64,000 nucleotides of DNA, from assembly GCA_965153455.1 (NCBI GenBank), contig OZ234493.1:29068213-29132212 (forward strand), in the 5' to 3' direction. A model generated the notes under the pieces. It was not told the origin of the DNA. It saw only the letters and a program-made list of their open reading frames with translations, and searched no databases. Positions within the stretch are counted from its first letter, which is position 1. Every line of letters starts with the position of its first letter. A program made the translations under genes and the position numbers. This document shows, one piece after another, positions 1 to 11,409 of the stretch. The stretch comes from Sphagnum compactum. Lineage: Eukaryota; Bryophyta; Sphagnopsida; Sphagnales.

Positions 1-2480
1 TGTCATCGAAACATAACTACTCCTATGTTTATATGAAATAATAACAATTTTGCAAGCCATATGCACCTTGTGGACAATATATGTATTTTTCATGATATAG
101 GAATTGTTTCTACAATAGAAAAGAAACAAGATTGCCCCTGAATTACCTATTGGGAATTTGAACACAATAACTCAAGCTAGTGGTTAATTAATGGGGATAA
201 TAAAGATGATGATCAATTACCATTTCCCTATAGAAACTTGTAGAATGGGGTTATTGATCTACTAAATATATATTCATAAGAGCCAAACGCATAAATAGGT
301 TGGTAATAATCCCAAGTATAAATATGTTGCAATTATATAACAATATAAATTGTTAATTATATATTTTGAATTATGTGATGTAGTCTAAAAAGTAATTTTG
401 ATTAATATCCAAATAAAATAATGCAAATATCGTGGCATGACCTTCATGTATTTTACACCTTTATTTTTATGTCATGGAATGCACCTTTATGCCCAATTAT
501 ATCAAGTGTGTGGTTAATAGGCTCATCCAATGACCTCTTGTTTGGCATAAATAATTAATTATTGGTGAATTTGGATAGTTCATGACATTTATTATTTTTC
601 TAAATATCAATACACTATGTTTTGAAAAAGTGAATTTATTTTTCATCTCATTAATTTATATCCTTAAAATTAAAAAAATCTACAAGGACACCTATGAATT
701 TTATCAATTTAATTTCTATTGATTCATTAGGTTGCAAATCTATTTAAAAGAAATCCAATCTTGGGTCTTTTTAAAAAGAAAACATGTTGTCAATTTAGTT
801 GATATTTTATGAAAAACTAGTTTCAAATACCACCATAGTGGAATCTCACAAGCATCCAAATATAAGTGAACAAGATACCCTAAAGGATTCATAAATATGT
901 GCATGTGAATTTATGAATGTTTACATTATCTATCAATTGAAGAAACTAGTTTGTTGAGGTAGGTAGTTTGTTTGTTGTGTTGAAATCTCCCAAATTGTGG
1001 TGCCCTCCATCATGTTATTGGTATTGTTGGAAAGCCCTTGAAACATATGATACAATATCAACTACACTACAGGTTTGGCAAAAGAGAAATGAATTCCAAA
1101 TTTTTTTTAGCCATCTTGAGATTTTCCCCCAAAAAACCATGTAGACTTTTGATGTTAAAGAGTTGACCCAAATCCAAGTTGAAACTAATGATGTTTTGCC
1201 AATATGAAAAACAATTTTGTCACATGTTTATAAATTAAGGATTAAGGATATGCAATCACAATTAATTTTAACTTGCATTCACATTGAAGTTTCTAATGGA
1301 CCATCGCATATTGTAGTACCTTTTTTAGGTTCAACATTAATGTGCCGAATAATTAATATAATTTGAAGATTCTGATTTGGCACTTGAGTTTTTGATTAGG
1401 AAAATTTTGGCATATAAGGAATAAATTCAATATTATTGTTATTGTATTCATCAATTTCCTGTTGTGCTTTTGGTTAGATTAACGAAAAGCTTCATTACTG
1501 TGTTGAACTAATTGTGGGTTCGAATTTGGCCACTATGATTGAATTTTTGAGATTTTTGACATTTAATGTTTTTTTTTGAAAAATTCGGCCAAAGTGAAAA
1601 TAATGTAATTTGTGCAAAATTTGAAAATGTAATATAGTAATAATATTAAAAGCCTCCTTTTGATTAAACAAAAATTCAATGCATGCTAATTCTTTTCATC
1701 ATTGTTTTTTTCTTAGGTACATGGAGGGTAGTTAATACCAACTTGTGAGAAACATTCAAAATAATTGATTGTTTTACATGTATGAAAATTGGCAACTTTG
1801 AGAACCAATTGAATTTGTAAAAATAAACATCCTAATACCCTAGTTGATTTTCACAAGACCTAATTTTCTTGGAATGAATTAGATCAATATTTAAAAATTT
1901 ACAAAAAAATCGAAACTATTAGTTTTCACAAAAATGTGAGAACCACCCGACATTGGTTTAAATTTTAAACCATAGTGTAAAAGTTATTGAATATTAAACA
2001 AATTTTTAATTGAAAATTTCATAAACCCAAACCTAATTTATTCAAGGGAAATTAAGGTCCATTCCTTGTATTGTTGGAAAGTGTTCAATGAATAAGATTT
2101 TATGGTGGTTTCATAATTTATAAACATAAGGTGAAAGAGATATTGAATTTTGAATAATCTTTGTCATTATAAATTCAATAAAAATTAATGAAATCAAAAC
2201 TAATTTTTTAAAAGTTCATAGTTGGGCCAACAACAAATTTCACACTAATTGTTTATTATTAAACAGGAGTAATTACGCCAAAACCTTAGTTTTATGATTG
2301 CCATTCATGATTACATGACTAGGTAGTCAATACCTATTCGTTTCTACCATCTAATTATGAACATGGTCATGTGACATCAATGACTATGGTCAAGTTTGAT
2401 ATACAACGAGAGACATGATTACAACATGACAAACATGTGACTATAGACATGACACATGGCCTTTATTCAAATAGCTTAGC
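1..2480. other. AT-rich intergenic DNA, no gene seen
   Basis: The stretch is strongly AT-rich with stops in all frames. I see no coding sequence, RNA gene or clear terminal repeat. It probably consists of old, diverged repeat DNA. Confidence 0.6.
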
Positions 2481-2486
2481 ATAGAT

Positions 2487-3260
2487 GCTTAGGTAGGTAG
2501 GTAGGTATGTAAGATCATATTTTGTTGGGGAGATGCTTAATATTTGATTGGTTCATCCCAAATGGCATTTGCACTTTGAATGGTTCTAATGCAAATTATG
2601 TGCAATTTATTCTTTCATCTAATTATGCAATTTACACAATTGGAGTTGTGGACAAAAGATATGGGATAAACTTTACAAAACACTCCACATCCTTTGTCCC
2701 ATACAAAAGTAACCTACCTACTTCCCCATATTACTTAGCCCACTTACCTACTACATATTACATATCCTACTTATTACATATTATTTACTTACCTAACTTA
2801 AGCCTAAATGAAATAATATATGTAAGTAGGTATACAAATATGTATTTAACATAGCTAACTTACCTTAACATACCTACCTCCATAGCTTAATTAATTAATT
2901 ATTCACCATTCTTTATGTAGGTAAATTATATATATCTAATATTAGTTACTTAGTCTAGCTAGGTAGGTAGGTAGGAAGGTTAGGAAGGTAGGTAGATAAG
3001 TGGACTAAGTAGGTAGCCTAAGGTAGGCAAGGTAAATATGTAACCATATGTAGGTAGGTAGGTAATTTAAGCTAGACTAGCTAGGTAATTGGGTAGGATA
3101 AGTAGGTATAATGTTGGTTAGGTAGGTAGAGTAACCTAGTTAAATAGTCTAAATTAAGTAAGTAGATATGTAAATAGCCAAAGCTACCTACTTAACCTAC
3201 CTATGTTCCTACTTAACTTAATTGATTATTTTATTACGTACCAATTTACTTATATATGTA
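2487..3260. repeat. AGGT/ACCT-rich interspersed tetranucleotide tract
   Basis: Short runs of AGGT (for example at 2490, 2960, 3050 and 3120) alternate with runs of its complement ACCT (2705-2800, 3185-3205). The two orientations could pair over several hundred bases. Similar AGGTAGGT blocks occur at 4655-4680, 20480-20580 and 41470-41560. This is not the plant telomere repeat (TTTAGGG). Confidence 0.7.
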
Positions 3261-3877
3261 CCCATGACCTACCTAATTTATTAATCAACTTCTAAACGAT
3301 CAATATTACCCACGTAATTTTAGTTATGATTATCATTGTTGATTGTGAAATATTATAATCATGTAATGTAAAGCAGGATTAAGAATGGTTGACCCACCCA
3401 AAGACATGTCTTGTATGATTACATAATTAAAAATAAGACATAATCACAAAATGGCCTGAGATCATGAATGCTAGGTTTTGACATAGTTCAGTTTTTTTTA
3501 CATAAGTTTGTTTTGATTTTGTGTTGGGGAAGTCGAATTAAGTTCATCTCAACTACATAAACATATTCTAGATCCATATAGAAATTAATGAGTTTTTAAG
3601 TGGATGTTGATTCTCAAGCCCACATCAATTTGGTCAAATTTTAGTCCATTTTCTACATGGATTTTGAATGGATTCTAAATTAACCAAGTTGATCCTGAAT
3701 GTAGTTCTAACTATCCAATTTTGGATCAATTTCATCTCAATTTCATTCAATTTTGATTGATGTTTTGATATGATATATATTCAATTTGTTTAAACCAAAT
3801 CTATTCCAATTGAATTCTAGAAAAGTTGGACTCTCCCTACATATGTGGATTTGAATGTTATTCAAAAAATTAACTTC

Positions 3878-4640
3878 ATAAAGATGGATGAAAAAGTGAG
3901 AAAGAAAAAAAAGGAAAAGAAAATGCATGTAAAAGAAATCAAGCATGGTAGATGGGTGAAAGCATTGGGGGGGGGGGTTTCCAGTAATAATTACCAAAAA
4001 AAAAAAAGAAGAAAGAAAAAAGGTTCATAAAAAACAAAACAACTTGTGTTTTTTTTATTTGAAAAACAAGTTCATAAAGATAGATGAAAAAATGAAAGAT
4101 GAAAAAGAAAAGAAAAGGAAAAGAAATCACGCAAGTGACAATGGGTGAAACATGGGGGGAATTGTAATAGTAAGCCCCAAAAAAATTAAAAGAAAAACAA
4201 AAGGGGTTCATTTAAAAGAGAGAGAGAGAGAGAGAGTGTGTGTTTTCTTAAAATTCACAAAGATGGATGAAAAGAGTGAAGAAGGAAAAAAAAACATGTG
4301 TAAAAGAAATCATGCATGTTAGAATGGGTGAATCATTAGGGTCACCATAATAATAAGCCAAAAAAAAAAGAAAAAAAAGAGAGAAAAGGGGTTCACAAAA
4401 AATATAAATAAAATCATGTGTTTTAGAGGAAATAAAAAATAAAAAATTGGGTTTAAAAAAAAACATACCAACTTGTGTTTAGGGAAATAAAAAATCAACT
4501 TGTGTTTTGAAAAAAAAGAGGAAAATTTTAAATTTTTTTTTGCATAAAGATGGATGAAAAAAGGTGAGGACGGAAAAAGGAAAAAGGAAAAAAGGGGTGG
4601 AAAAGAAAACGAAAAGAAAACGCGTGCAATTAAAAGAAAT
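3878..4640 (+). repeat. Purine-rich degenerate tandem repeat, unit ~185-290 bp
   Basis: The anchor AAGATGGATGAAAA recurs at about 3881, 4077, 4260 and 4547. Each time it is followed by a purine-only stretch, then an AAAGAAATCA(A/C)GCATG-like block and a GGGTGAA block. Spacings are about 196, 183 and 287 bases. One copy carries an 11-base G run (near 3967) and another an (AG)n run at 4217-4236. The ORFs through it are low-complexity and not credible genes. Confidence 0.7.
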
Positions 4641-5566
4641 ATTATACATGCTAGGTAAGTAGGTAGGTACGTAGGGTACGTACGCGCAGTCAGGTACAAA
4701 CGCGGTTTGTCCCTGCTTTAAACGGGAAGAAGACGAAGACGAAGAAGAATCGACGAAAGAACCAGAAGGGGGAGGGGAAGAAAGGGACATGCAGTGATGC
4801 TCACTCGCTCACACCCCACACGGTTTTGTAACGGGATAGAGAGAAACGATCACGTACGTGTTTCACACAGATTGCGATTGCGATTGCGATTTTTTTTCTC
4901 AAACGCCAAAAAAATATCTCCAAACGAGCATCGATCACACAAATCCCGCATGCGACGAACGAGCCAGCGAGCGAGCGGAGCTTTCGAGCCGTGTAAGCTG
5001 GAGGCAGTTTCAGTCTTGGTAGGTAAGAGCTTGCTCGCTGTGGTGTTGGTTGGTTGGTTGGTTGGTTTCCACAAATATATATATGTACAAATATATAGAT
5101 ATATATTTTCTCTCTCTCTCTATAAGATGAGTTCTCTCTTGTGATCTTTATGATCATGTTTTGAATGAATTGTTTCGTGAGTGAGAAAAAGAAAGAGAGA
5201 TAAACGAAGAGTTTTCTGTGTGTGTATGTGTATTATCGAAGGAAACGGAAGCAAGGAATTGAGGAGGAAAACTCGAAGTACTACCTATTACTGTATGATT
5301 CGGTTCTTTTGAAAGTGGAAGTAGAGAAGAGAAGCTTAGCCTAGAGGAGAAAAGCTCAGCGTCCTAAGTACTGTGTGCTTCGATTCTTTTGATCTGTTTC
5401 GGATCTTTGTTAAAGAAAAGAGTTCCGAGTTTTAGAAAGGGAAGAGGAGGAGGGGGAGGGGGCGGAACTTTTAAGGTTTTCTGATTGCGCATCGGTGCAG
5501 TCATTGTACAGGCGCTGTTTTTCCTACTACGTCGTCTCTGAAGAAGAAACATCAAGTCGTAACATA
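4641..5566 (+). promoter_or_regulatory. Upstream region and probable 5' leader of the CML gene
   Basis: Base composition becomes more balanced just before the calmodulin-like gene. The stretch holds TACGTA-type motifs near 4670-4690, a (TTGG)n run near 5046-5066, a CT-rich tract near 5108-5125 and GA-rich sequence up to the start codon. These suit a plant promoter and leader, but no transcription start can be fixed. The short ORFs here, on either strand, have no recognisable content. Confidence 0.4.
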
Positions 5567-6328
5567 ATGCTGAAGGCTTTTTGGAAGAAGAAACTGCAGG
5601 CTGCAAGCTCCCACTCGACATCGTTGTCTGACTCATCCCGAGAGTCAGTTTCACCAGGCTCAAATCTCCCTACTCCTTCTTCTACTTCTTCTTCATCTTC
5701 TTCCGCAAGGACAGAGACGACGACGATCGGAAGGAAGTCTTCGCAGAATGCGAATATCCTATCCAGGTTCGCGAGCAAATCGAGCTTGAAATCCAAGAAA
5801 GGCAAGGAGTCGGTGGTCATTCAACAGAGTCGATCTCTTAAACAGGAGAAAAACGAGGAGGCAGAGTTGGCGAAGGCTTTTGCGATCTTCGATGTCAACA
5901 ACGATGGTCGAATATCAGCATCGGAGCTTGGTTTGGTGCTCCGTTCGCTGGGTGACAATCCGACAGAACAGGAGCTTCAAGCGATCATACAGCATGCGGA
6001 TGCAGACGGTGATGGCTTCATAGGTCTTCAAGAGTTCATTGACGTCAACACGTCAGTAGCGTGTCAGTCTTCGTCTTCGTCTGTCGCATCAGTCAGCGGA
6101 GCACAGCCATCAGCGGAAGAGGACTCTGTGCACGTTGCCTTCCACATGTTCGACAAGGATGGGAACGGCTATATCTCCGCAGAAGAGCTTCACGCTGTTC
6201 TGGTCGGTCTTGGCGAGCGCGGCCATACGCTAGAAGACTGCCGCGGCATGATCAGCTGTTTCGACAAGGATGGCGATGGATTTGTTGATTACGAGGAGTT
6301 CCAATCCATGCTCGGTGTCTTCAGTTGA
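5567..6328 (+). CDS. Calmodulin-like protein with four EF-hands and a Ser-rich N-terminal extension
   Basis: Intronless gene for a 253-residue calcium sensor of the plant CML family. Family members bind Ca2+ and then regulate target proteins. Four EF-hand loops are visible: DVNNDGRISASE (from residue 109), DADGDGFIGLQE (145), DKDGNGYISAEE (196) and DKDGDGFVDYEE (233). Each keeps acidic residues at positions 1 and 12 and Gly at 6, so all four should bind calcium. The first ~100 residues are Ser/Thr/Lys-rich with no domain I recognise. A linker of about 25 residues rich in Ser separates EF2 and EF3. The frame is open upstream to about 5495 but has no ATG there, so the ATG at 5567 is the first usable start. 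The gene ends with TGA and is followed by a (GA)n run at 6337-6358. The family call is secure; the exact CML subtype is not. Confidence 0.92.
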   Translation: MLKAFWKKKLQAASSHSTSLSDSSRESVSPGSNLPTPSSTSSSSSSARTETTTIGRKSSQNANILSRFASKSSLKSKKGKESVVIQQSRSLKQEKNEEAELAKAFAIFDVNNDGRISASELGLVLRSLGDNPTEQELQAIIQHADADGDGFIGLQEFIDVNTSVACQSSSSSVASVSGAQPSAEEDSVHVAFHMFDKDGNGYISAEELHAVLVGLGERGHTLEDCRGMISCFDKDGDGFVDYEEFQSMLGVFS

Positions 6329-9300
6329 TGCAGAGACAGAGAGAGAGAGAGAGAGAGTGAAGAACGTATGAGAAGTCTTCAGTCCTCAAGGATACAGTCG
6401 CAAACTTTGCCAGACTTCAAACCTTGAGTGGAATTCTGCCGCATGCCATCACAAAGCCCAATGTGTGGATGCCAGTCAATGTTGCAGTACTTCTCTCTCC
6501 AGGCAGAACCAACAATCTCTTGTCCTTGTTCCTGGGATTCACGAAGCGGCCTGATGTGAGTAATAGACCTGGAGTGAAAGATTCATGGTGGGTTTTGTGA
6601 GCTTCAAAGTGGCCAGGAATGACATTGATTCAAGGGTTCTGAATGGGAAGTCTGTGAGGATTTTGAAGGTGAATCCTCACATTCTGTGGTATGGGTCTCA
6701 CATTCTATGGGCCATCTTGAGGTCCATTATGGCGGAACATCTTCTTGCCTGCAACAAGCTTCGAGAGTTGGGAGTTGCTGCTACTTGATGCAATTTTGTT
6801 ATGGGGCCAGATGAGAGCAATGAGAAGGCATTTAAGCTTGCACAAAACTTGTGATTCAAAGCAAACAACATACAGCATGGTTGAAGAAGGCTTTAAAAAG
6901 TTTTTCCCACCTGTACCAGCCAGCATGTATGTAATAAGAGAGAAGGTCTGGGTTGTTTGTTTTAAGCAAAGAGAAGGAAAATTGTGCAACATAGACCAAA
7001 CAGGATTGACCCATTTTCCTTGCAGCAGATGTATCACTATGTTTGTCACATTAGGAAGAAAACAGGAGGTTGGAAGTTTTACCAAAGTACTAACTCCACA
7101 AGAGGAAGGAAAAGGGTGGAATTCCAGCAAAGCCAAAAGGGCTTGTAAGGTATGGATAACTCACAAAATCAATGTACCGACTTTTTGGTCATTCAATTTC
7201 AGTCTTCTGCTGTTGGGTTGTTGATGCATTGCTGTTATTTCATTTAACTAGTAAGCTAATTTCACTGATGGGGGTAGGCCATAGCCTGTTGCTAGGGAAT
7301 CAAACTGGAAAACTCTCAAGTTCTTGTTTGGTAATTTATTTTCTGAGCTGTTTGTAAGTGTTTTACCTTGAAAGGCACTCTATTGGTGGTGTAATGAAAT
7401 TGCTGTTACATCTGGTTTGTTCTGAGCCCTTTACAAAGAGCATGCAGGACAGGGCCTTCTGAATCCAGGAGGCAAGAATTGACCTTAAGTACCATGTCAC
7501 AGTTTATGTTTTCAGACATGCACAATGTGATTGTGTAAGATATTGGAGGTGGTGTGCACCAAGTTAGCCAATTTTATTCTCATCAGGACTCTTCCACCGA
7601 TGTAAGTGTTTTCTCCATGTTCCACACTGAAGAAAATTTCCTTCTTTCTCATGATTTGGAATTGCACAGCTTGTCATGGTTGTTTTGAAGTAGTGCTCCT
7701 CTCTCAAGGGATCTTAATAGAGCTCATGTGGAAGGCAGGTTGAGCAGCTGGGTGTGATTTGGGGCTCGAGGCTCAATCTGGATATTCAATATCCAGGACA
7801 AGAATGTGACCAAAGAAGCAAGCAAGAGTAGAAAGATTGAGTGTGTCATGACATTTCAACCACTGCAAAATCGGGTTGGTATTTTCAGTCCCAAGTGGAT
7901 GATGCATTGAGTATTTAGGAACTACAACTTCAATCATAGTGCTATGTATGCAATTGATGCCAGCTCTCTGTGGGTCTAATTATCTCATAGATTGTACTTC
8001 TCTTATGCTAATCTGGTGTTTGAAATACTAGGAACCACCTCTGAAGACTGTTGATCATTCCTATGAACCTCAAACTCCTTTCTGTTTTAGGTGGTGTTTC
8101 TACAAGGTTTTCAATTCACAAATCGTGATTTTTGATTTCAATTCTTTTTTTTCTTTAAGATGGATATATGGTTCAAATTGCACATCGAATGTTGACAATA
8201 ATGTTATAACAATTTACAAAAAGCAATGCTTTATTAAAAAATATGAATGTCCAAATTGGACAACACATAAATAAGTCATAAGTTAGATAACATTCAAATT
8301 TGAATGATTCATCACAATTTGACCCGATTAAATTGTATCTAAGAAAACAACATTATTATTTGTTTCCAAATTAACTTTAAAGAAGTATTTTTGGTTAAAC
8401 ATTCATGAATTGTTATAGCCTTTGTTTACGTTTTCTTATCCTCTTTTTTTTTCATTGCTTGCTACAATTGTTTTTGATGGTTGTCATATTTTTGTTTTCT
8501 CCTCGATATTTTATGTCTTTTATGTGAATCCTATCGTCATTCATTATTTTAGATTTTGTAACCTTTTCATTTGTTTGATTATTTTTTTGACCACTTTGAA
8601 CATTTTAGCTTCTTTGATGTTGCGAAATGTTCAATTTTGTTTTGTTTTGTGTTTTTGAGCCTCCAAAACCCAATTCATACGAAAGCCATTTAATTGGCAA
8701 TGCACACATTTTGCAAACATATGCAAGCCATCACCAAATCCTAAATGTGACACAATGAAATATTTATTTTTGAGTAGAATTTTACAACTTTTTAAAAATA
8801 TTTCAAAAGCTCTTTTCACTACTATTTTTGTATTTGATTGGATAAAATTTTAATGTGCTTGATATTTTGATAGTTCATCTTTTTCTACTTTTGAATGGAG
8901 AATAGAACCATAACCACATTGAATAAGTGACATCTCTTCTCAACTTGTAAGGTAAAAATTTGTCTTTCGTTACACAACTTTCTAAATTTGTTTTCAAATG
9001 AAAACATAATCGTGAATACTACCTACTCACCAATATTTAGAATCCCAAAAACTACACTTTACATTTACAACTCTCTTGGAATCAATATTAAATAAAAACC
9101 TTTAAAAAAAAATGATTTTGAATTTATTTTAGGTGCAATAATTAGAATATGACTACCATCTATAGCACCTAGAATACAAAGAAGTCTACATAAACTTTCA
9201 AAATTACTAATGATTTATTTGATCTTGTTTCTAGTCAATTTAAATATCACCAATGGTTTCAAAGCACATAAATTCTTTTAGTGTAATTAATGTCATACTT

Positions 9301-10100
9301 TACAATGCCAGAGACTTCTTCAAAGTTGATTTTTCATGTATTCTTCTCATACCTTCATATGCTCTGAACTCTTGGTGACATGCCAACAAACTCTGCAAAA
9401 AGCAACAATACATCCATCATACTCCAATGTTGTGCAATAGTTAATGAAACCATTTTTGCAATGACTCAATGCATTGCCATAATAAAACTTAAAACCACCA
9501 ATATCTTGTGCTTATGCTAGCAAGAAAAAAAAAAGAGAATTAAAAAAAAGAAGAAATGTCATCCTAATCCTCTCACTTGTGAATGTCACATTTTTACAAA
9601 TTGGACCCAATGCCTTTAGACACACTCTTACCTTACAATTATTAATTTTTTTCAAATGTGAAGAAGGGTCCAATTCAAGGATTCAATTTTGGACCTTAAA
9701 CCATCATTTAGTGGTCCTCAGAGTTATCCTGCAAACTAAACCCAGTTTGGACCTTTGTTTTCCATCTCACGCCCCAATCAGAATACATACTAGTGTTTGT
9801 GTTTAGGCAGTTCTTTACGTTTATGAAGAGCCTCCAGTTTAGGTTTAAAAAAATAAATTAGAACAAACTTGATTCTGGTTTGCACAATTAAATGGGAATC
9901 TGGGTCTGGTTCTTTGGAAAAAATAAGTTCTGGGGTTGTAGTAGCAAAGGGTAAACTGACATTAAACCACTGTTGGCTTCCATTCCAACAACAGACATGA
10001 CTTCTTCCTCCAACAATAGGCCTTGACACTTGGATGTGATAATCACACCTGAAAACTCATGTTAAATTATGGTAGATGTCACATATATCTGATATAAATC
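6329..10100. other. 3' flank of CML and intergenic DNA, no gene seen
   Basis: Positions 6329-7600 have balanced composition and may include a long 3' UTR of the CML gene. ORFs there (for example 6745-7224) resemble no family I know. From about 8100 the DNA is AT-rich with no coding or structural signal. Confidence 0.5.
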
Positions 10101-10106
10101 TTATAT

Positions 10107-10350
10107 TAAGGTCCACGGTGGCAGATCATGTCATTTTCTTGATCACATTATATGACATAATCTTCCGGTTATGATCATATGATTGTAATATAGATGTTTC
10201 TGTTCAACATGAATCAGAAAAGAAAATTGCTGAATCTGCCATCCCAGATCTTAATGTCATGGAATGCTTCACACTTGCCTGTTATGTTGGGCAAGGCACC
10301 TAGCTTGCTTGCTGTGACATGCTTGGTTGGTGCCTTGCCCAACATAATGG
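10107..10350. repeat. Dispersed two-module inverted-repeat element, copy A
   Basis: Module 2 (10107-10254) has imperfect terminal inverted repeats: TAAGGTCCACGGTGGCAGAT on the left against ATCTGCCATCCCAGATCTTA on the right. Inside it AGATCATGTCAT pairs imperfectly with ATGACATAATCT. Module 1 follows directly: TATGTTGGGCAAGGCACC pairs perfectly with GGTGCCTTGCCCAACATA (about 10291-10346), giving an 18 bp stem. The same two modules occur near 15.7, 49.0 and 51.3-52.1 kb. No transposase is visible, so it would be MITE-like and non-autonomous. Confidence 0.75.
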
Positions 10351-10369
10351 GCAAGCCATAAGGAGGATA

Positions 10370-10845
10370 TGAACTCTAAAGCCAGAAACCAAATACTAAA
10401 CACAAGACACAATTATTGTCTCACATACAAAACAACAGCTAATTTACCACCACCCTCCCTCCAAGTGATATAATGCTCACTTTTTCTCGGACTTAATATT
10501 ACATACTTTTCCAATGTGCAGAAATTCACTAGATTTGCACTCCATATCACCAGTCATGATACTCCATACTAGTGCCTAAAGGAAGCTGAGCTAAAGCTCC
10601 ATACTGGGCAAAGGTAACAGCAGCTGCTAGCACCAACTATACATCCCCTTTTTTTTGTCTTTCTTTTTTTTGTTGTCTATAATATTACCTCCCCTCATTC
10701 AGAACAAGATGTCAGCATGCTATGCCTTGACAATTAGACATGAACAAAAGTGGTGGATCCCATGGTTCACTTGCTATCACCTAATTATTTGCAGCAAACA
10801 AATTGGCAATGGGTTTTTAAATCATCATATTCTATACATCTGAAT
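10370..10845. other. Intergenic DNA, no feature seen
   Basis: No ORF with recognisable content and no repeat structure is visible between repeat copy A and the tandem array. Confidence 0.5.
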
Positions 10846-11400
10846 TTGAAGTTGTCAAGATCCTTGATCCAAGTAGCTTTTGAAGTTGTAGATCCTTAGA
10901 AGCCAAAGCGCTTTTTTGAAGTTGTGGACAGATTGCTTCAAGCCAAAGCAAATTTTAAAACTTGTAGAGAGATTGTTAGAAGCCAAGCAAATGTTGAAGT
11001 TGTAGCAAGATCCTTTGAAGCAATTTTTCAAGTTATTGAGAGATCATGCTTTGAAGCCCAAGCAACTTTTGAAGTTGTAGTAGGGATGATCCTTGAAAGC
11101 AACTCGTGAAGTTGTAGAGGTCCTTTGACGCCAAGCAATTTTTTCAATGTTGTAGAGACATTCTTCCAAGCAAATCCAATTTTTGAAGTTGATCCTTGGA
11201 AGCCAAGAAGCAAATTCTGAAGTTGTAGCAAGTTGTTGCAAGAAGATCCTTTCTTCCAATCAAATTTCTGAATTTGTAGCAACATCCTTTGAAGCAATTT
11301 TCAAGTTTTAGAGAGATGGTCCTTCCTTCCTTCCAACCAAGCAAAGCAATTTTTGGGAAGTCGTAGAGAGACCCTTTCCTTCCTTGCCAAGAATTGTTTT
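10846..11400. repeat. Degenerate tandem array, unit ~34-50 bp, ~14 copies
   Basis: The core TTGAAGTTGTAGA recurs at about 10846, 10880, 10916, 10956, 10994, 11028, 11069, 11106, 11143, 11182, 11217, 11267, 11300 and 11351. Copies are linked by variants of GATCCTT and AAGCCAAGCAA. The array ends about 10 bases from the stop codon of the minus-strand WVD2-like gene, so it probably lies in that gene's 3' UTR or terminator region. Confidence 0.85.
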
Positions 11401-11409
11401 TTGGGTGTT

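Noticed and set aside
2487-3260. Interstitial telomere repeat
   Set aside because: The unit is AGGT, not TTTAGGG.
4794-5157. Overlapping ORFs on both strands upstream of CML
   Set aside because: Their content comes from CGATTG, TTGG and TATA-type simple repeats in the likely promoter and leader.
6585-7357. Overlapping plus-strand ORFs downstream of CML as a second gene
   Set aside because: No motif or splice pattern supports them; they probably lie in the 3' UTR or flank.
10846-11400. Tandem array as a CRISPR array
   Set aside because: Units are diverged with no constant repeat and unique spacer, and the genome is a plant's.
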